Assembly (NCBI RefSeq): GCF_038595065.1
Contig: NZ_CP152003.1
Span: 2,150,001 to 2,214,000 of the forward strand
From: Sutcliffiella sp. FSL R7-0096
Lineage (GTDB): Bacteria; Bacillota; Bacilli; Bacillales; Bacillaceae_I
Direction: 5' to 3'
DNA: 64,000 nucleotides
Shown piece by piece: positions 38,963 through 47,331 of the stretch (position 1 is its first letter; each line of letters opens with the position of its first letter). Below the pieces are notes generated by a model. It was not told where the DNA came from, made no database searches, and saw nothing but the letters and a program-made list of their open reading frames with translations. A program made the translations under genes and the position numbers.

Positions 38963-40243
38963 GTGAAGCTAGTCGATGAAAGAACGTATAGTTTAAATGG
39001 TTTAACGGTACACACTATACCGACTGAAAAATTCAAGACGAATACATTAGTTCTAAAAGTAAAAGCGCCATTGTCAGAAGAGGATGTCACAGTGAGGGCG
39101 CTTTTGCCATATGTATTACAAAATGGTACAAAATCACACCCGCAACCCTCTCAATTCAGGGCTTATTTGGACGAATTATATGGAGCAAGCCTTGCTGTCG
39201 ACCTTAGTAAAAAAGGGGAAGACCACATCATCACGTTCCGTTTGGAAATAGCCAACGAAAAATTTCTGAGAGATTCCACCCCACTGCTTGAAAAAGGGAT
39301 TGAGTTGCTCAGTGAAGTGCTCCTGCATCCTGTCATGGAAGAGAATGCCTTTAAGGCCTCCACGGTAGATAAAGAAAAGCGTGCATTGAAACAGCGAATA
39401 CAATCCGTTTATGATGATAAAATGCGTTATGCCAGTCAGCGCCTAGTAGAAGAGATGTGTTCTGAAGAGCCTTATCGTCTACCCGCTAACGGGGAAAAGG
39501 ATAAAGTGGACAGTATTACGTCACAATCTTTGTTCGACTATTATCAGAACATGCTTAAGACGAATGATATCCACCTTTATCTTGTAGGGGATATTAAGGA
39601 AGAAGAAGTAGATGGTTATGTGAAAAAGTATTTTCAAATTCCCGATCAGGTAAACAAGGTAACATCAAGCATTTCTGAACCAACTACGATTCGTAAAGAT
39701 CCGAACGAAGTAATAGAGAAGCAGGATGTGAAACAAGGGAAATTAAATATAGGGTACAGGACAAACGTGACATTCAAGGATGATCTCTATTATGCCTTAC
39801 AAGTTTTTAATGGTATTTTCGGTGGTTTCTCTCATTCCAAATTGTTTATCAATGTGAGGGAAAAGGAAAGCTTGGCCTATTATGCAGCTTCAAGAGTTGA
39901 GAGTCATAAAGGACTGCTTCTGGTCATGTCGGGCATTGATTTCTCCAATTTTGAAAAAGCAGTCACCATCATCCATCAACAGATTGAGGCGATGAAGAAA
40001 GGTGAATATAGCGAGTCGGAAATCTCCCAGACGAAGGCAGTCATAAAAAACCAAATTCTTGAAACAATTGATACAGCCCGTGGATTAATCGAAGTGCTCT
40101 ACAATAACGAAGTTTCAGAAGTAGATAAACCTGTCGATGCATTTTTGGAAGGTGTGGAAAATGTTACAAAGGAGCAGATCCAGGAAGTGGCAAGACTGGT
40201 GGAGCTTGATACTATCTATTTCTTGACTGGGAAGGAGGCGTAA
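38963..40243 (+). CDS. ymfF: YmfF, M16-family peptidase-like subunit without zinc motif
   Basis: 426-residue M16 homologue. Where the HxxEH zinc motif should be, the sequence reads LLPYVLQNGTKSHPQPSQF, so the metal ligands are absent; the C-terminal half with GGFSHSKLFINVREKESLAY keeps the RxxxLxY-type substrate-binding residues. It immediately precedes ymfH (3-base gap), which has the zinc motif. By analogy with two-subunit M16 peptidases, YmfF and YmfH probably form a heterodimer. GTG 38963 follows AAGGAGGAG. Confidence 0.9.
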   Translation: MKLVDERTYSLNGLTVHTIPTEKFKTNTLVLKVKAPLSEEDVTVRALLPYVLQNGTKSHPQPSQFRAYLDELYGASLAVDLSKKGEDHIITFRLEIANEKFLRDSTPLLEKGIELLSEVLLHPVMEENAFKASTVDKEKRALKQRIQSVYDDKMRYASQRLVEEMCSEEPYRLPANGEKDKVDSITSQSLFDYYQNMLKTNDIHLYLVGDIKEEEVDGYVKKYFQIPDQVNKVTSSISEPTTIRKDPNEVIEKQDVKQGKLNIGYRTNVTFKDDLYYALQVFNGIFGGFSHSKLFINVREKESLAYYAASRVESHKGLLLVMSGIDFSNFEKAVTIIHQQIEAMKKGEYSESEISQTKAVIKNQILETIDTARGLIEVLYNNEVSEVDKPVDAFLEGVENVTKEQIQEVARLVELDTIYFLTGKEA

Positions 40244-40246
40244 CAT

Positions 40247-41530
40247 ATGGAAAAGATTGAATTTAACCAACTAGCGGAAACTCTGTACCATGAGACCTTG
40301 GATAATGGGTTAGAAGTATACCTTTTGCCTAAAGATGGCTTTCATAAGACCTATGCCACGTTTACAACGAAGTATGGTTCCATTGATAATAAATTCGTAC
40401 CGATTGGTGAAGACGATTTTATAACGGTTCCCGATGGTATCGCTCATTTTTTGGAACATAAACTATTTGAAAAAGAGCATGGGGATGTATTCCAGGATTT
40501 CAGCAAGCAAGGGGCATCTGCCAATGCTTTCACTTCCTTTACAAGGACTGCCTATCTTTTCTCCAGTACATCCAATGTGGAAAAGAACCTTGAAACATTG
40601 ATGGACTTTGTGCAAGCTCCCTATTTTACAGAAAAAACGGTAGAAAAGGAAAAAGGCATCATTGGTCAAGAGATCACCATGTATGAGGATAATGCTGATT
40701 GGCGTGCCTATTTCGGATTGATTGAAAGCATGTTCCATCATCACCCTGTGAAAATAGACATTGCCGGGACCATCGATTCGATATCCAAAGTAACGAAAGA
40801 CCTTTTATATACTTGCTATGAGACGTTCTACCATCCAAGCAATATGCTGTTATTCATAGTTGGGCCGATGAATACGGAAGAAATGATGGGGTTCATCAAG
40901 GATAACCAAACCAAAAAGACATTCAAGGAGCAGGAAGAAATAAAGCGTCAATTTGATGACGAGCCTGCTACTGTCAGTGAGAAAAAGAAAGTGCTCAAAA
41001 TGAACGTTCATACTTCTAAATGCATGATAGGAATTAAAGAATCCAACCCGACGAAACAGGGGGAGGACCTTTTAAAGCATGAACTTACGGTGAATATCCT
41101 CTTGGATCTGCTCTTTGGCAAAAGCTCTGATCATTATCAGAAATTGTATGATGATGGTTTAATCGATGAGACTTTTGCTTATGATTACACCGGTGAAAAT
41201 GGTTTTGGATTTGCCATGCTTGGAGGAGATACCTCCGAGCCGGATAAGTTGGCTGAAAGAGTACAACATATCCTGCTTGAGTTTGACCCAACCTCCATTA
41301 AAGAGGAGGAGTTAGAACGGATTAAGAAAAAGAAAATCGGTTCTTTCTTACGGGCTCTTAACTCTCCTGAGTTCATTGCAAACCAGTTTACGCGTTATGC
41401 ATTTAATGACATGGACCTTTTTGAAGTAACCCCTCAGCTTGAGAAAATAACACTCGAGGACCTTAATAGGGTAGCCACTGAATTTATTAAAGAAGAGGCT
41501 TTTACAATCTGTCAGGTTGTGCCAAAATAA
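40247..41530 (+). CDS. ymfH: YmfH, M16-family zinc peptidase (catalytic subunit)
   Basis: 427-residue M16 peptidase with intact HFLEH motif in GIAHFLEHKLFEKEHGD (near residues 66-70) and the downstream EKEKGIIGQEITMYEDN segment with the third ligand Glu. Probably pairs with YmfF to cleave peptides, as in AlbE/AlbF-type systems, but the substrate is unknown. Start ATG 40247 lies 3 bases after the ymfF stop with GGGAAGGAGG inside ymfF. Confidence 0.92.
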   Translation: MEKIEFNQLAETLYHETLDNGLEVYLLPKDGFHKTYATFTTKYGSIDNKFVPIGEDDFITVPDGIAHFLEHKLFEKEHGDVFQDFSKQGASANAFTSFTRTAYLFSSTSNVEKNLETLMDFVQAPYFTEKTVEKEKGIIGQEITMYEDNADWRAYFGLIESMFHHHPVKIDIAGTIDSISKVTKDLLYTCYETFYHPSNMLLFIVGPMNTEEMMGFIKDNQTKKTFKEQEEIKRQFDDEPATVSEKKKVLKMNVHTSKCMIGIKESNPTKQGEDLLKHELTVNILLDLLFGKSSDHYQKLYDDGLIDETFAYDYTGENGFGFAMLGGDTSEPDKLAERVQHILLEFDPTSIKEEELERIKKKKIGSFLRALNSPEFIANQFTRYAFNDMDLFEVTPQLEKITLEDLNRVATEFIKEEAFTICQVVPK

Positions 41531-41540
41531 AAATAATACG

Positions 41541-41578
41541 AGGGAGTGCGGTCCTTGATGGAACCGGCTCCTTTATTT
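41541..41578 (+). terminator. Possible weak terminator between ymfH and ymfI
   Basis: AGGGAG-TG-CGGT and ACCG-G-CTCCTT arms around CCTTGATGGA, then TTTATTTT; the stem has bulges. Confidence 0.5.
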
Positions 41579-41601
41579 TAGTGTAAAAAGGGATGAGGTC
41601 A

Positions 41602-42318
41602 ATGAGTGGAACAGCATTAATTATAGGGGCGAGTGGGGATATCGGGAAGGAAATAGCCAAAACACTTTTAGCGGAAGGGTATACTACCTATCTCCACTAT
41701 AACCGGGATAAAAAGACAATCCTCGAATTGGTGGAGGAGTATGGCGCAGATAAAATAACGCCTATTCAATCCGATTTAACAGAAGATATGGGTGTCCAGT
41801 TAATAAAAGAGAGTGTATTTTCTACTATTGATACCATTGTTTATAATGCAGGATTTACCTATTATGGACTTATGACAGATATTGATGAAAAAACAAAGAG
41901 AAAGATGGTGTCGCTTAACATAACATCATTATATTCAACCGTTCAGGCTTTTTTGCCGGAGATGCTTAGTAATCGAAATGGAAAAATTGTCGTCATCTCT
42001 TCCATTTGGGGGGAAGTAGGAGCTTCATGTGAAGTGCTCTACTCGATGACGAAAGGTGCCCAAATTTCATTTGTGAAAGCACTGGCAAAAGAAGTGGCTC
42101 TAAATGGCGTAAGGGTGAATGCCATCGCACCCGGAGCAGTATCAACAAAAATGCTTGAATCCTTTTCAGAGGAAGAAAAGAAGGAAATAAGTGCTGAAAT
42201 CCCCATGGGCAGGTTGGCTCTACCGCGTGAAGTTGCAGATTCTGTCAGCTTTCTCTTGTCTGAAAAGTCTTCCTACATAACCGGTCAGGTGTTAGGGGTT
42301 AATGGCGGTTGGAATTAG
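41602..42318 (+). CDS. ymfI: short-chain dehydrogenase/reductase (FabG-like)
   Basis: 238-residue SDR oxidoreductase. GASGDIGKEIAKTL binds NAD(P), YNAGFTYYG is the NAG-type motif, and YSMTK supplies the catalytic Tyr and Lys with a Ser near IVVISSIWG. LSEKSSYITGQVLGVNGGW is the usual C terminus. The substrate is unknown. ATG 41602 has GATGAGG close upstream; ATG 41593 in frame has no site. Confidence 0.9.
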   Translation: MSGTALIIGASGDIGKEIAKTLLAEGYTTYLHYNRDKKTILELVEEYGADKITPIQSDLTEDMGVQLIKESVFSTIDTIVYNAGFTYYGLMTDIDEKTKRKMVSLNITSLYSTVQAFLPEMLSNRNGKIVVISSIWGEVGASCEVLYSMTKGAQISFVKALAKEVALNGVRVNAIAPGAVSTKMLESFSEEEKKEISAEIPMGRLALPREVADSVSFLLSEKSSYITGQVLGVNGGWN

Positions 42319-42387
42319 TAGGCAATGCATAAATTGAAAAAGACCTTCACATACTAACTCTTGAACATATTGGAAGGAGGAGTTAAT

Positions 42388-42645
42388 ATGTCAGTACTTG
42401 AAAACTGGGAACAATGGAAAGGCTTCTTAGGAGATCGATTGAACCATGCAGAGCATGAAGGAATGGACAATGGTGCCATTTCTCAACTTGCGTATGAAAT
42501 TGGTGACTATCTTGCAAAAGAAGTGGAAGCAAAAAATCCACAGGAAAGAGTGTTAGCGGATCTTTGGAAAGTGGCTAGTCCTGAAGAGCAACATGCGATT
42601 GCCAATATGATGGTTAAATTGGTTCAAAACGATTCAACGCATTAA
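42388..42645 (+). CDS. ymfJ: YmfJ, DUF3243 protein
   Basis: 85-residue acidic small protein of unknown function, conserved in Bacillus at this position. Starts MSVLENWEQWKGFLGDRL and contains LAYEIGDYLAKEVEAKNPQERVLADLWKVA, quoted here in part. All-helical appearance, no cysteines and no membrane segment. ATG 42388 follows GGAAGGAGG. Confidence 0.87.
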   Translation: MSVLENWEQWKGFLGDRLNHAEHEGMDNGAISQLAYEIGDYLAKEVEAKNPQERVLADLWKVASPEEQHAIANMMVKLVQNDSTH

Positions 42646-42669
42646 GAGAGGCCACAACCTCTCTTTTTT
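42646..42669 (+). terminator. ymfJ terminator
   Basis: GAGAGG, CCACAA, CCTCTC, TTTTTT. Confidence 0.87.
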
Positions 42670-42698
42670 GTTTGCCCTGTTTTTGAAGTCCTGTATAA

Positions 42699-42805
42699 CC
42701 CCTGTAGATTTCCGTTCCAGCTGCTCGCTTAACCAAAGGGTGGTGCTTGAGCCACCTCACGACGCTGGGGAGTCTCACAACTTGCACTCCAATCTACAAG
42801 GGAAT
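42699..42805 (+). repeat. Family A interspersed repeat, copy 5 (internal deletion)
   Basis: CCCTGTAGATTTCCGTTCCAG, shown in part, then TGCTTGAGCCACCTCACGA and GAGTCTCACAACTTGCACTCC and CTACAAGGG. The middle (CTCAACCTACCGCTACC) is missing, as if the two GTCTCA motifs had recombined. Fills the ymfJ-ymfK gap. Confidence 0.77.
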
Positions 42806-42924
42806 GTTAAAGAAGTCCAAATTTCAGAGGATCGCAAGGAATTGCTTTCTTATTAAGGGATTATTGGATATTATAGAAGTAACATATGACAGGACGAAAC
42901 GTACTGAAAGGGTGGAGGGGTTTG

Positions 42925-43716
42925 ATGGAGAAAAAAGAGTGGTATTTAGAATATGAGATACATATCAACAGGCCGGGGTTATTAGGTGACATTGCATCCC
43001 TTTTAGGTATGTTATCCGTTAACATTGTCACAATCAATGGAGTGGATGATGCAAGGAGGGGAATGTTACTTTTAAGCGATTCAAATGAGCAAATAGTCCG
43101 TCTTGAATCTATATTGAATACAATGGATAATATAACTGTTACTAAGCTAAGAGAGCCAAAATTAAGAGATCGTTTGGCGGTAAGACATGGAAGGTACATT
43201 CAGCGAGATGCGGATGATAAGAAAACCTTCCGATTCGTCCGGGATGAACTGGGGCTACTGGTAGATTTTCTGGCAGAGCTTTTCAAACAAGATGGACATA
43301 AACTAATCGGAATCAGAGGGATGCCACGCGTGGGTAAGACAGAGTCCATTGTTGCTTCGAGCGTCTGTGCCAATAAAAGATGGCTCTTTGTTTCCAGTAC
43401 TTTGCTTAAACAAACCATCCGGAGTCAATTAATCGAAGATGAGTACAATGTGGACAACTTATTCATTATTGATGGAATAGTATCAACTAAAAGGGCGAAC
43501 GAAAAGCATTGGCAGCTTATCCGCGAAATAATGCGTATTTCTGCTGTAAAAGTGGTTGAACATCCTGATATTTTCGTGCAAAATACAGAATATAAGCTTG
43601 ATGATTTCGACTATATCATTGAACTCAGAAATAATGAAGATGAGGAAATCACTTACGATGTGGTTCAACCAAATAATATGTTTGAAGAGAATCCTTTTGG
43701 GGGCTTTGATTTCTAA
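42925..43716 (+). CDS. ymfK: YmfK, ACT-like domain plus P-loop protein (DUF3388)
   Basis: 263 residues, function unknown. Residues about 7-77 (YEIHINRPGLLGDIASLLGML, split; VNIVTINGVDD) look like an ACT amino-acid-binding fold. A Walker A-type loop GMPRVGKT is at 132-139 within GIRGMPRVGKTESIVAS, and LFIIDGIVST could be the Walker B strand. The combination suggests ligand-controlled nucleotide binding, but that is inference. ATG 42925 follows GGTGGAGGGG. It is followed by rodZ after 22 bases. Confidence 0.85.
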   Translation: MEKKEWYLEYEIHINRPGLLGDIASLLGMLSVNIVTINGVDDARRGMLLLSDSNEQIVRLESILNTMDNITVTKLREPKLRDRLAVRHGRYIQRDADDKKTFRFVRDELGLLVDFLAELFKQDGHKLIGIRGMPRVGKTESIVASSVCANKRWLFVSSTLLKQTIRSQLIEDEYNVDNLFIIDGIVSTKRANEKHWQLIREIMRISAVKVVEHPDIFVQNTEYKLDDFDYIIELRNNEDEEITYDVVQPNNMFEENPFGGFDF

Positions 43717-43738
43717 ATAACGTTGGAAGGTGTAAGTA

Positions 43739-44626
43739 TTGACAGAATTAGGTAATAGGTTAAAGCAAGCAAGAGAAGAGAAAGGCATGTCACTGGAGGA
43801 TTTGCAAACAGCGACGAAAATACAGAAAAGATACTTGATTGGTATTGAGGAAGGCAATTACGCCATCATGCCAGGTCAATTCTATGCACGTGCTTTTATT
43901 AAGCAGTACTCCGAAGCAGTAGGGTTGGACCCCGAGCTTATCTTTGAAGAATACAAACAGGATATCCCTGCAAATGAAAAAGATGAGATTCCTCCATTAT
44001 CGAGAGTGAAAACTAGAAAGCAAGTTCCGACAAAAAATAACAAGGTACTAAATTTTATACCAAAAGTATTTATGTTCTTGGCTTTTGTGGCTGTGGTAGC
44101 CATTCTCTATATCCTTTTTCAGAACTGGGGAGTGGGAAATTCCACTGATACGCAAGAAGACAACAATCGAGGAGTAGTCTATGATCCTGCTACTACCGAT
44201 AATGGCGGTGAAGGGGAAGACACCAACGAAGAAAATGTGAACGAGGAAGAACCTGCAGAAGAGCCAGAAGAGGAGCAGGTAGAATCTTCAACCGGCACAC
44301 TGACAGAGGTTTCTTCAAACCGACCTACTGCTACGCTGGAACTGAAGGATACTGATACATTCGAAGTGGAACTTTCAGCAAAAGGCGGAAACACATGGGT
44401 AGGAATCAGCAATTCAGAAGGTGAGTCCTTTCATAGCAAAGAATTGGTTGATGGAGAAACGGAGACATTCAATCTTTCTGAAGAAAATGAAGTAATTTTC
44501 AATGTTGGCTGGGTCCCTGCCACTGAAATTAAAATTAACGGCAAAGCATTTGAGTTCCCTTTTCCGGTAGATGAAGTGACAACTCAGAAAGTCACTATTA
44601 AATTTGTATCAAATGGACAACAATAA
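43739..44626 (+). CDS. ymfM: RodZ-like cell-shape protein
   Basis: Type II membrane protein of the RodZ family, links MreB filaments to the membrane. N-terminal HTH_25 domain (residues 1-70: LKQAREEKGMSLEDLQTATKI in part), one membrane helix about 103-125 (IPKVFMFLAFVAVVAILYIL), an acidic Glu/Asn-rich linker (about 140-185) and the C-terminal beta domain (DUF4115). 295 residues. The start is TTG 43739, with GGAAGGTG upstream. A terminator follows. Confidence 0.92.
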   Translation: MTELGNRLKQAREEKGMSLEDLQTATKIQKRYLIGIEEGNYAIMPGQFYARAFIKQYSEAVGLDPELIFEEYKQDIPANEKDEIPPLSRVKTRKQVPTKNNKVLNFIPKVFMFLAFVAVVAILYILFQNWGVGNSTDTQEDNNRGVVYDPATTDNGGEGEDTNEENVNEEEPAEEPEEEQVESSTGTLTEVSSNRPTATLELKDTDTFEVELSAKGGNTWVGISNSEGESFHSKELVDGETETFNLSEENEVIFNVGWVPATEIKINGKAFEFPFPVDEVTTQKVTIKFVSNGQQ

Positions 44627-44653
44627 AGTCATCAGGATGATGGCTTTTTTTGT
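44625..44653 (+). terminator. rodZ terminator
   Basis: AAAGTCATC, AG, GATGATGGCTTTTTTT with a G-U pair. Confidence 0.75.
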
Positions 44654-44669
44654 ACAGATTTCCCTATCG

Positions 44670-44699
44670 TTAGACAAACCTGTATATTTTATGTATAGT
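44670..44699 (+). promoter_or_regulatory. Candidate sigma-A promoter of pgsA
   Basis: TTAGAC, 18-bp spacer, TATAGT, about 34 bases before the GTG start. Confidence 0.4.
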
Positions 44700-44732
44700 G
44701 GAAAAGCAATATTGAATGCTGGAGGAATGATT

Positions 44733-45311
44733 GTGAATTTACCTAACAAAATAACTGTTTCAAGAATCCTAATGATACCTATTTTTATGGTACTCATGCT
44801 TGTACCTTTCAATTGGGGAGACTTCTATCTCGGAGATCACTCAATCCCATACGCACATCTTCTGGCAGCACTAATATTTATCATTGCATCCATTACCGAT
44901 TGGGTTGATGGTTATTATGCTAGAAAATTAAATATGGTGACAAACCTCGGGAAGTTCCTTGATCCTCTTGCAGATAAGTTGCTCGTTTCTGCAGCACTTA
45001 TTGCGCTTGTTGAGCTTCAATTGGCTCCAGCGTGGATCGTTATAGTCATCATAAGCAGGGAGTTCGCTGTTACCGGATTGCGTTTGGTACTTGCAGGTGA
45101 GGGGGAGGTTGTCGCTGCAAATATGCTTGGGAAAATTAAAACATGGGCACAGATCATTGCTGTTTCTGCTTTATTACTACATAACCTGCCATTTGCACTT
45201 ATCGGTTTCCCATTTGATATGCTTGCACTTTGGGTAGCGATGATCTTCACGGTAGTTTCCGGCTGGGATTATTTCTATAAAAACAGACAGGCTTTTATGA
45301 ATTCCAAGTAA
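44733..45311 (+). CDS. pgsA: phosphatidylglycerophosphate synthase
   Basis: Membrane CDP-alcohol phosphatidyltransferase that makes phosphatidylglycerol phosphate from CDP-DAG (product of CdsA) and glycerol 3-phosphate; PG is also needed for lipoteichoic acid. The signature DGYYARKLNMVTNLGKFLDPLADK (quoted as D-G-x2-A-R-x8-G-x3-D-x3-D) is complete. Four to five membrane segments. GTG 44733 follows CTGGAGGA and gives 192 residues beginning MNLPNKITVSRI, matching B. subtilis; longer in-frame starts read through the rodZ terminator. Confidence 0.95.
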   Translation: MNLPNKITVSRILMIPIFMVLMLVPFNWGDFYLGDHSIPYAHLLAALIFIIASITDWVDGYYARKLNMVTNLGKFLDPLADKLLVSAALIALVELQLAPAWIVIVIISREFAVTGLRLVLAGEGEVVAANMLGKIKTWAQIIAVSALLLHNLPFALIGFPFDMLALWVAMIFTVVSGWDYFYKNRQAFMNSK

Positions 45312-45330
45312 AATCGGACCTTTTGTAAGA

Positions 45331-45510
45331 GGCTATTTTCGTAAATTTTGTTGCTTTTACGTATTTTTAAACCGTCCGTTATATTCCTTACTGTCTTGCT
45401 CTTTTCCCTGCAATACTAAATCTGCTACTTGCATGTTTAGAGTAAGTAAGCTGAAAAAAGTCCAATTGCCGACTTTTTACTGTGAATAGCAACAATCTTT
45501 GAGAAAAGAG
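45331..45510 (+). repeat. Family B inverted-repeat element, copy 3
   Basis: Starts GGCTATTTTCGTAAATTTTG and ends CAATCTTTGAGAAAAGAG. The internal AAAAAGTCCAATTGCCGAC core is identical to copies 1 and 2. TTTTGTAA occurs just before (45321-45328) and just after (45511-45518), a possible 8-bp duplication. It fills the pgsA-cinA gap and ends 35 bases before cinA. Confidence 0.82.
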
Positions 45511-45545
45511 TTTTGTAAAAAGAGCTTTAAAAAGGGGAGAGTTCC

Positions 45546-46790
45546 ATGATTAAAAACGCAGAGATTATTGCTGTAGGTTCTGAATTGCTGCTCGGGCAAA
45601 TTTGTAATTCGAATGCACAATTTCTTTCAAAACAGCTTGCCGAACTTGGGGTGGACGTGTATTACCACACTGTAGTGGGAGATAATTCTTCAAGATTGAT
45701 GGATGCTATCAAAACAGCCAAACAACGTTCCAATCTCTTGATCTTCACTGGAGGTCTTGGACCAACGAAAGACGACCTAACCAAAGAAACGATTGCAAAA
45801 GTGTTAGACAAACAATTGGTAATGGATGATGAAGCAATGTCCAACATAGCAGCTTACTTCAAGAAATCAAAGCGAGTGATGAGCGAAAATAATAAAAAGC
45901 AAGCTCTCGTATTGGAGGGCTCTGCCATCTTGGCGAATGATTATGGAATGGCTCCGGGAATGGCGCTTAGTGACGGGTCTCATACTTATATGCTATTACC
46001 TGGCCCTCCCAAAGAGCTCCAACCGATGTTCTCCGTTTATGGAAGAGAGTACCTGCTAGAAATTCTAGGTGTAAAAGAACAGATTGTTTCCAAGGTTCTC
46101 CGTTTTTTCGGGATTGGCGAGTCCCAGCTTGAAACGGATATTTTAGACCTCATAGACAAGCAGACTAATCCTACTATCGCACCGCTTGCAGGGGACAACG
46201 AGGTGACATTAAGACTTACAGCAAAGCATCATTCCATCGAGGAGGCTAACCGTCTTATTGATCAATCCGAAAAGGAGATCTTGGATCGAGTCGGTGAATT
46301 CTTCTTTGGATACGATGAAGATACCATCTACTCTGTTCTATTTAATAAAATCCAAGAGTCCAAGTACACACTAAGCAGTGCAGAGAGCCTGACTGGAGGG
46401 TTATTCTCTGAAAGGATGACAAGCTTCACTGGTGCCTCTGAAGTAATAGAAGGTGCTGTTGTCAGCTATACCAATGGTGTAAAGGATAATGTGCTCGGCG
46501 TTAACAAACAAACACTTGAAAAAGATGGAGCGGTAAGTGAGCAGGCTGCAAAAGAAATGGCACTTGGAGTGAAGAAATTACTGCAAACGGATATCGGTAT
46601 CAGTTTCACTGGGGTTGCAGGTCCAGGAACAATGGATAATCAACCTGTCGGCACAGTGTTTATCGGAATAGCTCTACCAAATGATGAAACCATCGTTCAT
46701 GAAATCCATTTAGCAGGGACGAGAGATGGCATAAGACATAGATCAGCAAAATATGGCTGTCACTATCTATTGAAAGAATTGTTCAAGTAG
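45546..46790 (+). CDS. cinA: CinA family competence/damage-inducible protein
   Basis: 414 residues: an N-terminal MoaB/MogA-like domain ([26 protein letters not shown]) and a C-terminal nicotinamide-mononucleotide deamidase-like CinA domain ([26 protein letters not shown]). In Bacillus it lies directly before recA and in competent cells both are induced by ComK. ATG 45546 follows AAAAAGGGGAGAG. Here it is separated from recA by two repeat elements and a recA promoter. Confidence 0.95.
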   Translation: MIKNAEIIAVGSELLLGQICNSNAQFLSKQLAELGVDVYYHTVVGDNSSRLMDAIKTAKQRSNLLIFTGGLGPTKDDLTKETIAKVLDKQLVMDDEAMSNIAAYFKKSKRVMSENNKKQALVLEGSAILANDYGMAPGMALSDGSHTYMLLPGPPKELQPMFSVYGREYLLEILGVKEQIVSKVLRFFGIGESQLETDILDLIDKQTNPTIAPLAGDNEVTLRLTAKHHSIEEANRLIDQSEKEILDRVGEFFFGYDEDTIYSVLFNKIQESKYTLSSAESLTGGLFSERMTSFTGASEVIEGAVVSYTNGVKDNVLGVNKQTLEKDGAVSEQAAKEMALGVKKLLQTDIGISFTGVAGPGTMDNQPVGTVFIGIALPNDETIVHEIHLAGTRDGIRHRSAKYGCHYLLKELFK

Positions 46791-46816
46791 TTGAGGGGAA
46801 CTTCAACTACTTTTAT
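46785..46816 (+). terminator. cinA terminator overlapping its stop codon
   Basis: AAGTAGTTGA, GGGGAACT, TCAACTACTT then TTATTATTTT. Confidence 0.75.
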
Positions 46817-46822
46817 TATTTT

Positions 46823-46971
46823 GGCTCTTTTCACAAAGTTTGTAGCTATTCACTACTTACACACTCTAAAATTTATAAGTAGTATTTTTAGTACAGCAGG
46901 AAAAAGAGCACGACATTAAGTAATATAACGATTGATTTAAAATGCGAAGAAGCAACAGTTTACGAAAACAG
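46823..46971 (-). repeat. Family B inverted-repeat element, copy 4 (inverted, hairpin deleted)
   Basis: Reads GGCTCTTTTCACAAAGTTTG at the left and GCAACAGTTTACGAAAACAG at the right, the reverse complement of the family; AAAAAGAGCACGAC is the GTCGTGCTCTTT block. The AAAAAGTC-CAATTGCC hairpin found in the other three copies is missing, giving about 149 bp. Confidence 0.72.
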
Positions 46972-46974
46972 ACT

Positions 46975-47132
46975 TTACTTTTGGGGGTTAAACTGGTTGA
47001 CAGAACTCCATCTTTGGACATGAACCCGAAAACTTCGGACATTTTAATCTGCAACCAAAAGCAAGCGGCCAACCCAATTTAAACAACATCCAATATTTTC
47101 GCTCATACAAATAGTTCATCCCCAAAAGTGAA
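46975..47132. repeat. Element C: single 158-bp element with terminal inverted repeats
   Basis: Left end TACTTTTGGGGGTTAAACT, right end AGTTCATCCCCAAAAGTG; these pair as imperfect inverted repeats of about 18 bp. It abuts family B copy 4. No reading frame with a recognisable product; it could be a MITE of an insertion sequence not in this window. Confidence 0.5.
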
Positions 47133-47224
47133 TTTTGTATTTTCAATAAAACATTAGTTGGAAAACCAGAATTTTCTCTTATGGAAAATTCATTTTTTAT
47201 CTTCCTTTTTGGATGTAAAAAAAC

Positions 47225-47238
47225 CGAATGGATGTTCG
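47225..47238 (+). promoter_or_regulatory. LexA (DinR) box upstream of recA
   Basis: CGAATGGATGTTCG matches the Bacillus SOS box CGAAC-N4-GTTCG at nine of ten fixed positions. It lies nine bases before the recA -35. Confidence 0.75.
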
Positions 47239-47246
47239 TTTTTTAG

Positions 47247-47275
47247 TTGCCAAACGAATTAAAAAAGGGTATAGT
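47247..47275 (+). promoter_or_regulatory. Sigma-A promoter of recA
   Basis: TTGCCA, 17-bp spacer, TATAGT, 56 bases before GTG 47332. Confidence 0.75.
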
Positions 47276-47331
47276 AAGAGTAGTTGATAGATACTAATCA
47301 TTTAGTTTAATAGATAAGAGGAGGAAATTGT

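Noticed and set aside
46866-47072. Minus-strand 68-codon frame as a transposase remnant
   Set aside because: It spans two separate repeat elements and shows no transposase motif.
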